Assembly: GCF_900269665.1 (NCBI RefSeq)
Contig: NZ_LT985361.1
Location: 4,842,827-4,876,100, forward strand
Length of the DNA stretch: 33,274 nucleotides
DNA from: Nocardia suismassiliense
GTDB taxonomy: Bacteria; Actinomycetota; Actinomycetes; Mycobacteriales; Mycobacteriaceae
Direction: 5' to 3'
Position 1 is the stretch's first letter; the number at the start of each line of letters is the position of its first letter. The position numbers and the translations under genes are program-made. Positions 7,542-14,430 of this stretch are shown piece by piece. The notes under the pieces were generated by a model. It saw nothing but the letters and a program-made list of their open reading frames with translations, was not told where the DNA came from and searched no databases.

Positions 7542-8390
7542 TCAGGTGTGGTCGGTGAATTGTTGGGTGCCGGTGATGCGGAGTAGGTCCAGGGCGGAGG
7601 CGGCGGGGGTGTCGGGGGCGGCGGAGTAGACGACGACGGTTTGGTCGGCGTCGGGGACGAGCAGGGTGTCGCATTCCAGGATCAGGGTGCCGAGTTCGGG
7701 GTGGTCGATGGTTTTGGTGGCGCTGCGCCATTGGATGAAGGGGCGTTCGTGCCAGAGTTGTTCGAATTCGCTGCTGTGGGTGCGTAGTTCGGTGATCAGG
7801 CAGTCGAGGTCGGGGTCGTCGGGGTAGCGGGCCTTGGCGCTGCGCAGGGTGCCGACGCCGTAGGCGCCGACGGAGTGCAGTTCCTCGGGGGTGAAGCGGA
7901 CGCGGCCGGGTTCGGTGCCGAGGAAACATTCGCGGATGATGTTGCGGCGGGCGGGCGGCACGGCGGAGAAGTCGCCGAGCAGTGCGGCGGCCATCGGATT
8001 CCAGGCCAGCACATCGCCTTTGGCGGACATGACCAGTGTCGGCAGGTCCACCATGCGGTCCAGTAGCCGCAGCACGCTCGGCCGTACGACTTGGGCGATC
8101 CGGCCGGCTTGCGGTGGTGCCGATCCGGCGAGGCGGAACAGCAGGTCGCGGTCGTTGTCGTCGAGTCGCAGTGCCCGGGACAGGGCGGTGAGCACCGCGG
8201 TCGAGGGGTGTGGTCCGCGGCCTTGTTCGAGGCGGACCACGTAGTCGACGCTGACGCCGGCGAGCTGGGCGACCTCTTCGCGGCGCAGTCCGGGTACCTG
8301 ACGGCGCGTGCCCGCGGGCAGGCCGACGTCGCGCGGCTGTATCCGGGTGCGGGCCTGACGCAGCAGCGCGGCGAGTTCGGAGCGGTCCAT
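7542..8390 (-). CDS. XRE-type regulator with MmyB-like ligand-binding domain
   Basis: This is a 282-residue regulator. ATG 8390 is chosen (MDRSELAALLRQARTRI) over a frame that extends further upstream. The helix-turn-helix is PGLRREEVAQLAGVSVDYVVRLEQGRGPHPS at about residues 34-64. A C-terminal PAS-like MmyB domain follows (LVMSAKGDVLAWNPMAAALLGDF, then the RNIIRECFL and LWHERPFIQW blocks). Actinomycete members usually sit divergent to, and control, a short-chain dehydrogenase, exactly as here with the gene at 8491. A fatty-acid-like ligand is reported for the fold in general; the ligand here is unknown. Confidence 0.93.
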   Translation of the reverse strand: MDRSELAALLRQARTRIQPRDVGLPAGTRRQVPGLRREEVAQLAGVSVDYVVRLEQGRGPHPSTAVLTALSRALRLDDNDRDLLFRLAGSAPPQAGRIAQVVRPSVLRLLDRMVDLPTLVMSAKGDVLAWNPMAAALLGDFSAVPPARRNIIRECFLGTEPGRVRFTPEELHSVGAYGVGTLRSAKARYPDDPDLDCLITELRTHSSEFEQLWHERPFIQWRSATKTIDHPELGTLILECDTLLVPDADQTVVVYSAAPDTPAASALDLLRITGTQQFTDHT

Positions 8391-8490
8391 CGCTCGATCA
8401 TCCCGCAGCGGGCACCACGCGGGGTGGTACCGCTGGTCCCAGGACAATTCGGCCCTGGTGAGGCGGGGTGTGGGCGCCGAGGCTTAGTGC

Positions 8491-9210
8491 ATGAACGCAA
8501 TGACAACCGCTCTGGTGACCGGAGCGAACAAGGGGCTGGGTCGCGAAACAGTCCGCAGGCTCGGCGAATTGGGGTGGCAAGTGTTTCTGGGTGCGCGTGA
8601 CGCCGAGCGCGGTAAGCGGGCGGCGGTCGAGCTCGCCGAAGCGGGGTTGAATGTCGAATTCGTGCAGCTCGATGTCACCTCGGCGGAGTCGATCGCGGCC
8701 GCCGTGGCGGCGGTGGGTGCGCGGACGTCGACGTTGGATGTGCTGATCAACAACGCGGGCATTTCAGGTGCGTTCCATGCTCCGGAAGACACGCGGGCCG
8801 CGGATTTCCGTGCGGTCTTCGAGACCAACGTGTTCGCACCCGTCGAGGTGACCCACGCGTTCCTGCCGTTGCTGCGCGCGGCGACGCAACCGCGCATCGT
8901 GATGGTGTCGAGCGGCATGGGTTCGCTGACCATCACCTCCGATCCGGCCAGGCTCGAATCGACCCTGCTGAATTTGCCGTACACCTCGTCCAAGTCGGCG
9001 CTGAACATGATCACCTCGCAGTACGCGCGAGCACTACCGGGCATGCGGGTCAACGCCGCCGATCCCGGTTACACCGCAACCGATTTCAACGGTCATGCCG
9101 GGTATCAGACGCTCACCGAAGGTACTGACGCCATCGTCACGCTGGCCACGCTCGGGCCCGATGGACCCACCGGTGGTTACTTCGACCGGCACGGTCCGGT
9201 CCCGTGGTGA
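8491..9210 (+). CDS. Short-chain dehydrogenase/reductase, divergent from XRE regulator
   Basis: This is a 239-residue classical SDR. The cofactor motif is TGANKGLG; NNAG follows, then the catalytic Ser in MVSSGMG and YTSSK as the Y-x3-K pair. The C-terminal PGYTATDFNGHAG segment is typical of carbonyl-reductase-like SDRs found beside MmyB-type regulators. A second in-frame ATG at 8500 (MTTALVTG) would match family starts better, and neither start has a clear SD. It is probably regulated by the divergent XRE protein through the 100-base shared upstream region. The substrate is unknown. Confidence 0.9.
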   Translation: MNAMTTALVTGANKGLGRETVRRLGELGWQVFLGARDAERGKRAAVELAEAGLNVEFVQLDVTSAESIAAAVAAVGARTSTLDVLINNAGISGAFHAPEDTRAADFRAVFETNVFAPVEVTHAFLPLLRAATQPRIVMVSSGMGSLTITSDPARLESTLLNLPYTSSKSALNMITSQYARALPGMRVNAADPGYTATDFNGHAGYQTLTEGTDAIVTLATLGPDGPTGGYFDRHGPVPW

Positions 9211-9227
9211 GGTGGGCCGCAGCACTT

Positions 9228-9258
9228 CCGGGGTGAGTTGCGGTGACCTCCACCCCGG
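9228..9258. terminator. Hairpin between convergent SDR genes
   Basis: Perfect 8-base arms CCGGGGTG (9228-9235) and CACCCCGG (9251-9258) flank a 15-base loop, 17 bases after the plus-strand SDR stop. This is plausibly a terminator. The remaining bases to 9398 show nothing further. Confidence 0.45.
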
Positions 9259-9398
9259 CCCTCGATGCGCGGTTGCGAGAGCAAGTCTGACGTGCGGCTG
9301 TAGGCAACCGTAGGAATGGTCGACGCAGTGGTTCCGCACCCCTGCCTCCTGTCGGCGAGCGGGGAGCGCGGGGCCACCCGGCCCTCATGTCCCGCTGG

Positions 9399-10151
9399 TC
9401 AGCGTGCTCCGCCGTTGACGTAGAGGGTTTGGCCGCTGACGTAGGAGGCTTCGTCGCTGGCGAGGAAGGCGATGACGGCGGCGACTTCTTCGGGCTGGCC
9501 GACGCGGCCGAGGGGGGTGCGTTCGGCGACGGATTGCTGGTGGTCTTCGGGGGTCATGCCGACGCGGTCGGCGGTGGCGGCGGTCATCGCGGTGGCGATG
9601 TAGCCGGGGGCGACGGCGTTGACGTTGATGTTGTAGGGGCCGAGTTCGAGGGCGAGGGTGGCGGTGAGGCCTTGGATGCCCGCTTTCGCGGCGGCGTAGT
9701 TGGCTTGGCCGCGGTTACCGAGGGCCGAGCGGCTCGACAGCGACACGATCTTGCCGTAGCGCTGGGCGACCATGTACTTCTGGGCGACCTGGGTGCAGTG
9801 GTAGACACCGGTCAGATTGACCGAGAGTACGGCGTTCCAGTCGTCTTCGGCGAGGCGGAAGAACAGGTCGTCGCGGGTGATGCCCGCGTTGTTCACCAGG
9901 ATGTGCGGGTCGCCGAGGTCGGTGGCGATCCGGTCGAACACCGACTGCACGGAGTCGCGGTCGGTGACGTCGCAGACGTAGCCGCGGGCGGTGCCGCCCG
10001 CGCGGCTGATCTGCTCGAGGGTGTCGTCGGGGGTGTTGCGGTCGAGTACCGCGACGGCGGCGCCCTCGATGGCGAGTCGCAGCGCGGTGGCCGCGCCGAT
10101 GCCCTGGGCCGCGCCCGTCACCACGGCGATCCTGTCGGTGAAACGGTCCAT
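9399..10151 (-). CDS. FabG-like 3-oxoacyl reductase-type SDR
   Basis: This is a 250-residue SDR with the FabG layout: TGAAQGIGAATAL cofactor motif, CDVTD, NNAGITRDDLFFRL, SLSSRSALGNRGQANYAAAKAG holding Ser and the Y-x3-K, then NAVAPGYIATAMT and the C-terminal SGQTLYVNGG. It probably reduces or oxidises a 3-oxoacyl or similar carbonyl with NAD(P)H. SD GAGGAG lies 10 bases before ATG 10151. It is a single-gene unit with its own promoter (10202-10231). Its first 60 or so bases are echoed by the relic at 2436-2512. Confidence 0.93.
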   Translation of the reverse strand: MDRFTDRIAVVTGAAQGIGAATALRLAIEGAAVAVLDRNTPDDTLEQISRAGGTARGYVCDVTDRDSVQSVFDRIATDLGDPHILVNNAGITRDDLFFRLAEDDWNAVLSVNLTGVYHCTQVAQKYMVAQRYGKIVSLSSRSALGNRGQANYAAAKAGIQGLTATLALELGPYNINVNAVAPGYIATAMTAATADRVGMTPEDHQQSVAERTPLGRVGQPEEVAAVIAFLASDEASYVSGQTLYVNGGAR

Positions 10152-10201
10152 TGATTCGTTCTCCTCTCAGAATGCGCGCCGGCGGTGGGCGACTGGTGTG
10201 C

Positions 10202-10231
10202 AGGCTAGCGACAGGGAAACTGACGGTGCAA
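10202..10231 (-). promoter_or_regulatory. Promoter of the FabG-like SDR
   Basis: On the minus strand, a TTGCAC hexamer (10231-10226) and a TAGCCT hexamer (10207-10202) are 18 bases apart, followed by about 50 bases of leader and a strong SD. This is a good sigma-70-type match for an actinomycete. Confidence 0.5.
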
Positions 10232-10266
10232 CTGTCCGGAATACCCTGTGCGCCACGCTGCTTCGA

Positions 10267-10890
10267 TCAGCCCGCGTCGGCGATCGGACCGAGTTCCTCG
10301 GCGAGCCACTGCGGGAATTCGGTGAGGTCGGCGAGGATTACGTCCGCGCCCGCGGCACGCAGTTCCGCAGCGTCACAAGGGCCGGTGGTGACGCCGACAG
10401 CAAGAACCCCCGCCGTCTGCGCGCCGCGCATGTCGCCGATGTGGTCGCCGACGAAAATGCTTGCCCGCTCCTGCTTCAGCACCGAGGCTTTGCCCGCGGA
10501 CCACAGGTCGCCGGCGAGGTGGTCGATCCGCCAGCCGAGTTCATCGATGTGCAACTGCGCCAACGGTTCGTGCTTGCCGGTGACGACGAGCACGCGCCCG
10601 CCGCGGTCCTCGATCGCGGCCAATGCGGCGTCGGCGCCCGGCATCGCGGGGATGCTGGACACGATGCTGGGATACAACTCCCGGTAGCGGGTGACCAGCG
10701 CGGGAACCAGCTCCTCCGGCGCGCCCGCCTCGACGAGCAGCGTGGCCAGCGGAGGTCCGAGCCGGTCGGCGAAATCGATACCGCGGATCGGGAGGTCGAA
10801 CTCCGCCGCGAGAGTATCGATCGCCCGGCTGACACCCGGTCGCGAGTCGATCAGCGTCATATCCAGGTCGAAGCCCACCGTCCACGTCAC
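10267..10890 (-). CDS. HAD-superfamily hydrolase (phosphatase-like)
   Basis: This is a 207-residue haloacid-dehalogenase-fold phosphatase. Motif I is FDLDMTLID (the two nucleophile Asp), motif II is VLVVTGK, and motif III/IV is the Lys in SVLKQE followed by IFVGDHIGDMRGAQTAG. A helical cap lies between motifs I and II, as in phosphoglycolate phosphatase-like members. The substrate is not predictable. GTG 10890 starts the protein. A TAGGGT hexamer (10902-10897) ends 6 bases upstream, so the message looks leaderless. Confidence 0.92.
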   Translation of the reverse strand: MTWTVGFDLDMTLIDSRPGVSRAIDTLAAEFDLPIRGIDFADRLGPPLATLLVEAGAPEELVPALVTRYRELYPSIVSSIPAMPGADAALAAIEDRGGRVLVVTGKHEPLAQLHIDELGWRIDHLAGDLWSAGKASVLKQERASIFVGDHIGDMRGAQTAGVLAVGVTTGPCDAAELRAAGADVILADLTEFPQWLAEELGPIADAG

Positions 10891-11203
10891 TACCCGACCC
10901 TATCGGCCGGGGTGATTCGTGCGGCGGGCACCTGTCGTCGGTTTCAGAGGTGGCAGGCCCGGTCATATCGGGACGGCTTGTCGCCGAGGCGATCGCCGCG
11001 TGGATTGCGAACCGAGCGTGGGCAACGAGGACCCCGTCGGCGCTACAGCCCAGATCCGGCTCAGCCATGTATGGCGTCGGCCGGCGAGGTGGGCGTAGCT
11101 ATCCGGCGGGTGTAAGTGGTTGGCAGGCAGCGGACTTCGCGGGCGAGGTTCGCCAGGGTGGCTTAGGGTCGAAGGAAGGACCCGAGCGGCCGGAGGGGTA
11201 CAG
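10891..11203. other. Intergenic region with copy A of a dispersed repeat
   Basis: About 310 bases separate the divergent HAD and SRPBCC genes. The stretch at about 10986-11053 matches 23556-23627 (listed as a repeat). A possible -10 for the SRPBCC gene is TAGGGT at 11164-11169. Nothing else is recognised. Confidence 0.45.
10986..11053 (+). repeat. Dispersed intergenic repeat, copy A
   Basis: A central block of about 22 bases (GGATTGCGAACCGAGCGTGG and neighbours) is identical to copy B at 23556-23627. The GCG-TCGCCGCG stretch on its left and the TCGGCGC-CAGCCC stretch on its right are also conserved with a few changes. Both copies lie in non-coding gaps. No terminal repeats or target duplication could be seen. 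Confidence 0.6.
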
Positions 11204-11671
11204 ATGGGCCATGTCGAGCACAGTGCGACGTGTGCGGCGCCGGTGGATTTCGCGTTCACCTATGTCGCCGACTATCGGAACGTGCCGGACTGGATGTTCG
11301 GGATACGGCATTTCACCCCGGTGGGGGAGCAGACCTCCGGGGTCGGCGCGGTGTTCGATACCGCTCTGCACCTCGGCCCGACCACCTTGCATCTGCGTGC
11401 GGACACCATCGAATGGGTGGACGGCGCCCGGGTGACGATGCGCGCGATCAAGGGGATCGAAGGCCAGATCCGCTGGGACTTCGCGGAGCTGGGCGCCGAC
11501 ACCACGAAGGTCAGCGCCACCGCCGACTACCGGGTGCCGGGTGGTCTCGCCGGGCGTGCCCTCGACCGAGTGATCCAGGCGTTCATCGGACCGGCGGTCC
11601 GGCATACCGAAAAGAATCTGCGCGAGAAGATCGAAGCGAGCTATCGGGAGTCGCTGCGCAAGGACAGCTGA
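11204..11671 (+). CDS. SRPBCC-fold protein (polyketide cyclase/START-like)
   Basis: This is a 155-residue single-domain protein of the SRPBCC superfamily, a hydrophobic-pocket fold binding lipids, polyketides or other small molecules. It begins MGHVEHSATCAAPVDFAFTYVADYRNVPDWM, the usual first strand plus helix, and ends with a long C-terminal helix (VRHTEKNLREKIEASYRESL). ATG 11204 follows GGAGGGG (11192-11198) at good spacing; the frame continues upstream but without a better start. Its ligand is unknown. Confidence 0.85.
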   Translation: MGHVEHSATCAAPVDFAFTYVADYRNVPDWMFGIRHFTPVGEQTSGVGAVFDTALHLGPTTLHLRADTIEWVDGARVTMRAIKGIEGQIRWDFAELGADTTKVSATADYRVPGGLAGRALDRVIQAFIGPAVRHTEKNLREKIEASYRESLRKDS

Positions 11672-12069
11672 GTTCTGTCCTGCTTCGCAAGGTTTCGCAG
11701 TCCGGCTGATTCACGTGGAACCCCTGGTGCAGACGATGAATTATCAAGCGCGCCAATGCCGTTCGAGGCACCTTCATGCAGTGCATGCATGTCTGCATCG
11801 CGCGCAACATGAGCGCCGAACAGGCCTGCGACGGCGCGTTTTCCGGCCGGACAGAGTTCGTCCCCAGCAGCGCCGGCTGCCGCGACCGACATCGCGGCAG
11901 CCGGCGCTCAGCGGCGCAGGCACGCGCGCCTTCGTCGAAACGGCGATCGAAACCGCTGCCCGCTCTTGCGCGGTGCGCCGCCGATCACTCGGCGGACGGT
12001 GGCGCCCGGGTGGCAAATCCGACGCAGCGCAACTAGATCAGAACCGGCGGGCTCGACGTGTGTTGCTGG
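11672..12069. other. Convergent intergenic region with a long hairpin
   Basis: About 400 bases lie between two convergent genes. They contain the 17-base-pair hairpin at 11869-11908 and a TGCATGCATG-rich patch near 11779-11800. No convincing reading frame is present. Confidence 0.5.
11869..11908. terminator. Perfect 17-bp inverted repeat, likely bidirectional terminator
   Basis: Arms at 11869-11885 (AGCGCCGGCTGCCGCGA) and 11892-11908 are perfectly complementary, with a 6-base loop. It lies about 160-200 bases from the stops of the two convergent genes. There is no T tract on either side, matching the intrinsic-type hairpins of high-GC actinomycetes. Confidence 0.55.
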
Positions 12070-12954
12070 TCAACGCGACCCGGCCAGGTCATCGATGAAG
12101 GTCGTGAAGCGCTCGGCGACCACGGCGGGGCGCTGGGTGATCACCCAGTGGTTGCCCTCGATCTGTTGTGTTCGCAAGTTCGCCGCGAACGGCGCCGGCG
12201 GTTCCGTTTGCGCGGCGACACTGATGTTGACGTCATCGACGGGCGCGAGCACCAGGACGGGGATCACGGTGGAACGCGGCCGCGGGCGCAGTACCCGGCG
12301 CGCCAGGTTGGCGCGGTACAAGCCGATTCCGTCGACGGCGTCACCCACCGTCACCGTGTGCGCGGGGGTCCCGGCGGGCTCGCCTGGTCGGCTCGAGGCC
12401 GCGACCACTCGCGCTACCAGCCCCGCCTTGACGGCAAGTTCGGGGACGACGGGCAATTGGAAGGCCAGGGTGTAGGCCGAACGGCGCAGCTGGGCCGCGA
12501 TGGCGCGCGGATGGTGGCGGACGCGGCGCATCCAGACCCCGAGCATGTCGAGCGAGGGCCCGGAAATGCTGGTCAGCGAGTGAATACCGGTGGCGAACCG
12601 TGGATCGGTGACCGCCTCCCACACGCAGATCGATCCCCAGTCATGGGCCAGCACATGCGCCCCGTCGGGTGCGGTCGTGGCCAGCACGGTGTGCAGATCC
12701 TCGATCAATTGTGAAATCCGGTAGGCCGCAGTGTTTTTCGGCCGCCCGGAGTTCCCCGCCCCGCGTACATCGTAGGTCACGACGTGAAATCGGTCGGCGA
12801 GCAGTGTGACCACACCGTCCCACACGTGATGGTCGTCGGGGTAGCCGTGGATCAACACCACGGTGGGCCCCTCTGGTGGGCCGGCTTCATAGACGGCGAT
12901 CTCAATGCCGTCGGTGGCGGTCAAGGTGCGTGCGGGCGTTGTCGACTTGGTCAT
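12070..12954 (-). CDS. Alpha/beta hydrolase with Asp nucleophile (epoxide hydrolase/dehalogenase type)
   Basis: This is a 294-residue alpha/beta hydrolase. The oxyanion motif is LIHGYPDDHHVW. The nucleophile elbow is LAHDWGS, with Asp rather than Ser, as in haloalkane dehalogenases and epoxide hydrolases. The catalytic His is in EGNHWVI near the C-terminus. Substrates may be epoxides, haloalkanes or related compounds. ATG 12954 overlaps the stop of the upstream membrane-protein gene (ATGA), so the two are coupled. The divergent TetR gene is the likely regulator. Confidence 0.92.
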   Translation of the reverse strand: MTKSTTPARTLTATDGIEIAVYEAGPPEGPTVVLIHGYPDDHHVWDGVVTLLADRFHVVTYDVRGAGNSGRPKNTAAYRISQLIEDLHTVLATTAPDGAHVLAHDWGSICVWEAVTDPRFATGIHSLTSISGPSLDMLGVWMRRVRHHPRAIAAQLRRSAYTLAFQLPVVPELAVKAGLVARVVAASSRPGEPAGTPAHTVTVGDAVDGIGLYRANLARRVLRPRPRSTVIPVLVLAPVDDVNISVAAQTEPPAPFAANLRTQQIEGNHWVITQRPAVVAERFTTFIDDLAGSR

Positions 12955-13445
12955 GAGGGCTCCGTAGTGGTGACCGAGTGAGGCGTGCGGGCAACGCGCG
13001 TAGCGCTGTTGCCGATCAGCGCGTAGGCCGCGATCGCGGCGAGAGTGAGTCCTTCGAGGGCGTGCACCACATTGCCGAAGGTGTCCACGGCCATGAACCG
13101 GCACATGACCGTCCAATCCATCGCGCACAGAAACGCTGTCGCCAGATAGATCACCGCCGCGGCGGCGGCGTAGGTCGTGGCACCGCGTCGGGTGCGTACG
13201 GCATAGAGCCCGGCGGCGCCGGTCACCAGGTGGAACACCGCGTGCCAGCCGTTGACGGTGATCGGGATGAACAGCAAGTGCACGGTGCGCGCGTGGGCGT
13301 GCTCGGTGGGGAAGCTCGGGTTGATCGCCAAGGCCACCGGGAAGTTGCTGGTCAACCACACCGCCATCACGAAGGCGAGCAATTGGACGCGAGTGGCGCG
13401 TACGCGCTGGAGATATCGGGTTATCGCGGGGGCGATGGCAGACAT
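12951..13445 (-). CDS. DUF4383-type four-helix membrane protein
   Basis: This 164-residue integral membrane protein has four predicted helices: around VQLLAFVMAVWLTSNF; around VHLLFIPITVNGWHAVFHLVTGAAGLYAV; around YAAAAAVIYLATAFLCAM; and around ALEGLTLAAIAAYALIG. The NGWHAVFHLVTG block is typical of DUF4383 proteins, whose function is unknown. ATG 13445 has GAGGAG 8 bases upstream. Its stop overlaps the hydrolase start by four bases. Confidence 0.85.
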   Translation of the reverse strand: MSAIAPAITRYLQRVRATRVQLLAFVMAVWLTSNFPVALAINPSFPTEHAHARTVHLLFIPITVNGWHAVFHLVTGAAGLYAVRTRRGATTYAAAAAVIYLATAFLCAMDWTVMCRFMAVDTFGNVVHALEGLTLAAIAAYALIGNSATRVARTPHSVTTTEPS

Positions 13446-13474
13446 GGACCACACTCCTCAACACTGAGACATGT

Positions 13475-13511
13475 GAGACAAATTGCGTCTCTGTGTATCG
13501 GACGATAGTGT
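13475..13511 (+). promoter_or_regulatory. Operator and promoter of the tetR gene at 13549
   Basis: The inverted repeat GAGAC-N7-GTCTC spans 13475-13491. It overlaps a TTGCGT -35 (13483-13488), which is 17 bases from a TAGTGT -10 (13506-13511). The divergent DUF4383 gene starts about 30 bases to the left, so one bound repressor could control both directions. Confidence 0.55.
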
Positions 13512-13548
13512 GGGGGCACGGTTCAGAACAAGGAGGCTGGTGACGCAC

Positions 13549-14199
13549 GTGAGCAAGGGCACACTGTTGGATACGCTGACCAGCCCCGATCCGGAGGTGC
13601 TCGCGCTGCTTGCCGATCCGGACGAGCTGACCGTGCGCATCCTCGCCGCGGCGGTCGATCAGATGGCCACGGTGGGGTGGCGCCGATCCACGGTCGAGGA
13701 CGTGGCCAAACGCGCCGGAATAGGCCGCGCGACCCTGTACCGCCGCTTCGCCACCAAGGACGCGCTCACCGAAGCGGTGCTGCACAACGAGTTGCGCGAA
13801 TACCTGGAAGGGAGCACCGCCGCGGTCGCCGGACTCACCGACATCGGTGACCGGATGGCCGAAAGTACCGTCTACACACTGGGATACCTGCGCAACCATC
13901 CGGTGCTGCGCCGGCTGCTCGACACCGAACCCGACACGATCCTGCCCGCCCTGACCACCGCCGCCGGGCCCCTGGTGCGGATCGTCTGCGAGTTCATCGT
14001 GGCGGTGTGGAAACAGGAACTCTACGGCGATGCACCGCTTTCCGCGGAGACCGAACAGCATCTGCGCACCGTCGCCGAACTGCACATCCGCATCGCGGCA
14101 TCGCTGCTGCTGACCCCACCCACCGCGATCGATCTCGACAGCGACGAACAGGCCCGCACCTTCGCGCGCCGATACCTCGCCCCCATGCTAACCGCCTAG
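13549..14199 (+). CDS. TetR/AcrR family transcriptional regulator
   Basis: This is a regulator of about 216 residues. The helix-turn-helix is ILAAAVDQMATVGWRRSTVEDVAKRAGIGRATLYRRFATKDALTEAVL at about residues 25-72; the rest is a helical ligand domain. The start is uncertain: AGGAGG (13531-13536) is 12 bases before GTG 13549 but only 3 bases before GTG 13540 in the same frame. It is divergent from the DUF4383/hydrolase pair, which it probably represses together with itself. The ligand is unknown. Confidence 0.9.
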   Translation: MSKGTLLDTLTSPDPEVLALLADPDELTVRILAAAVDQMATVGWRRSTVEDVAKRAGIGRATLYRRFATKDALTEAVLHNELREYLEGSTAAVAGLTDIGDRMAESTVYTLGYLRNHPVLRRLLDTEPDTILPALTTAAGPLVRIVCEFIVAVWKQELYGDAPLSAETEQHLRTVAELHIRIAASLLLTPPTAIDLDSDEQARTFARRYLAPMLTA

Positions 14200-14430
14200 C
14201 CCGCAAACCCGACCGGCCCCCATACCCGGGTCGGCACAGCGCTCGGGACGCTCGCGGAGAGTCATCTCGGACGCGCCATCACAGCCGAAGCGCTGACGCG
14301 CGGGCAATGAATCATCACAGGCAGGACCGACGCCACCTGCTCATGTCCGCTCGGCATCCCCACGAACATAGTGGTACCTACGGTTTGCTTGGTAGCCTGT
14401 GGCAAGCGAACCGGCAGAAGGCGAAACACT

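Noticed and set aside
12070..14085. 671-codon open frame on the minus strand
   Set aside because: Only its last 294 codons are a real hydrolase. The upstream part crosses the DUF4383 gene and the divergent tetR gene in other frames and has no domain.
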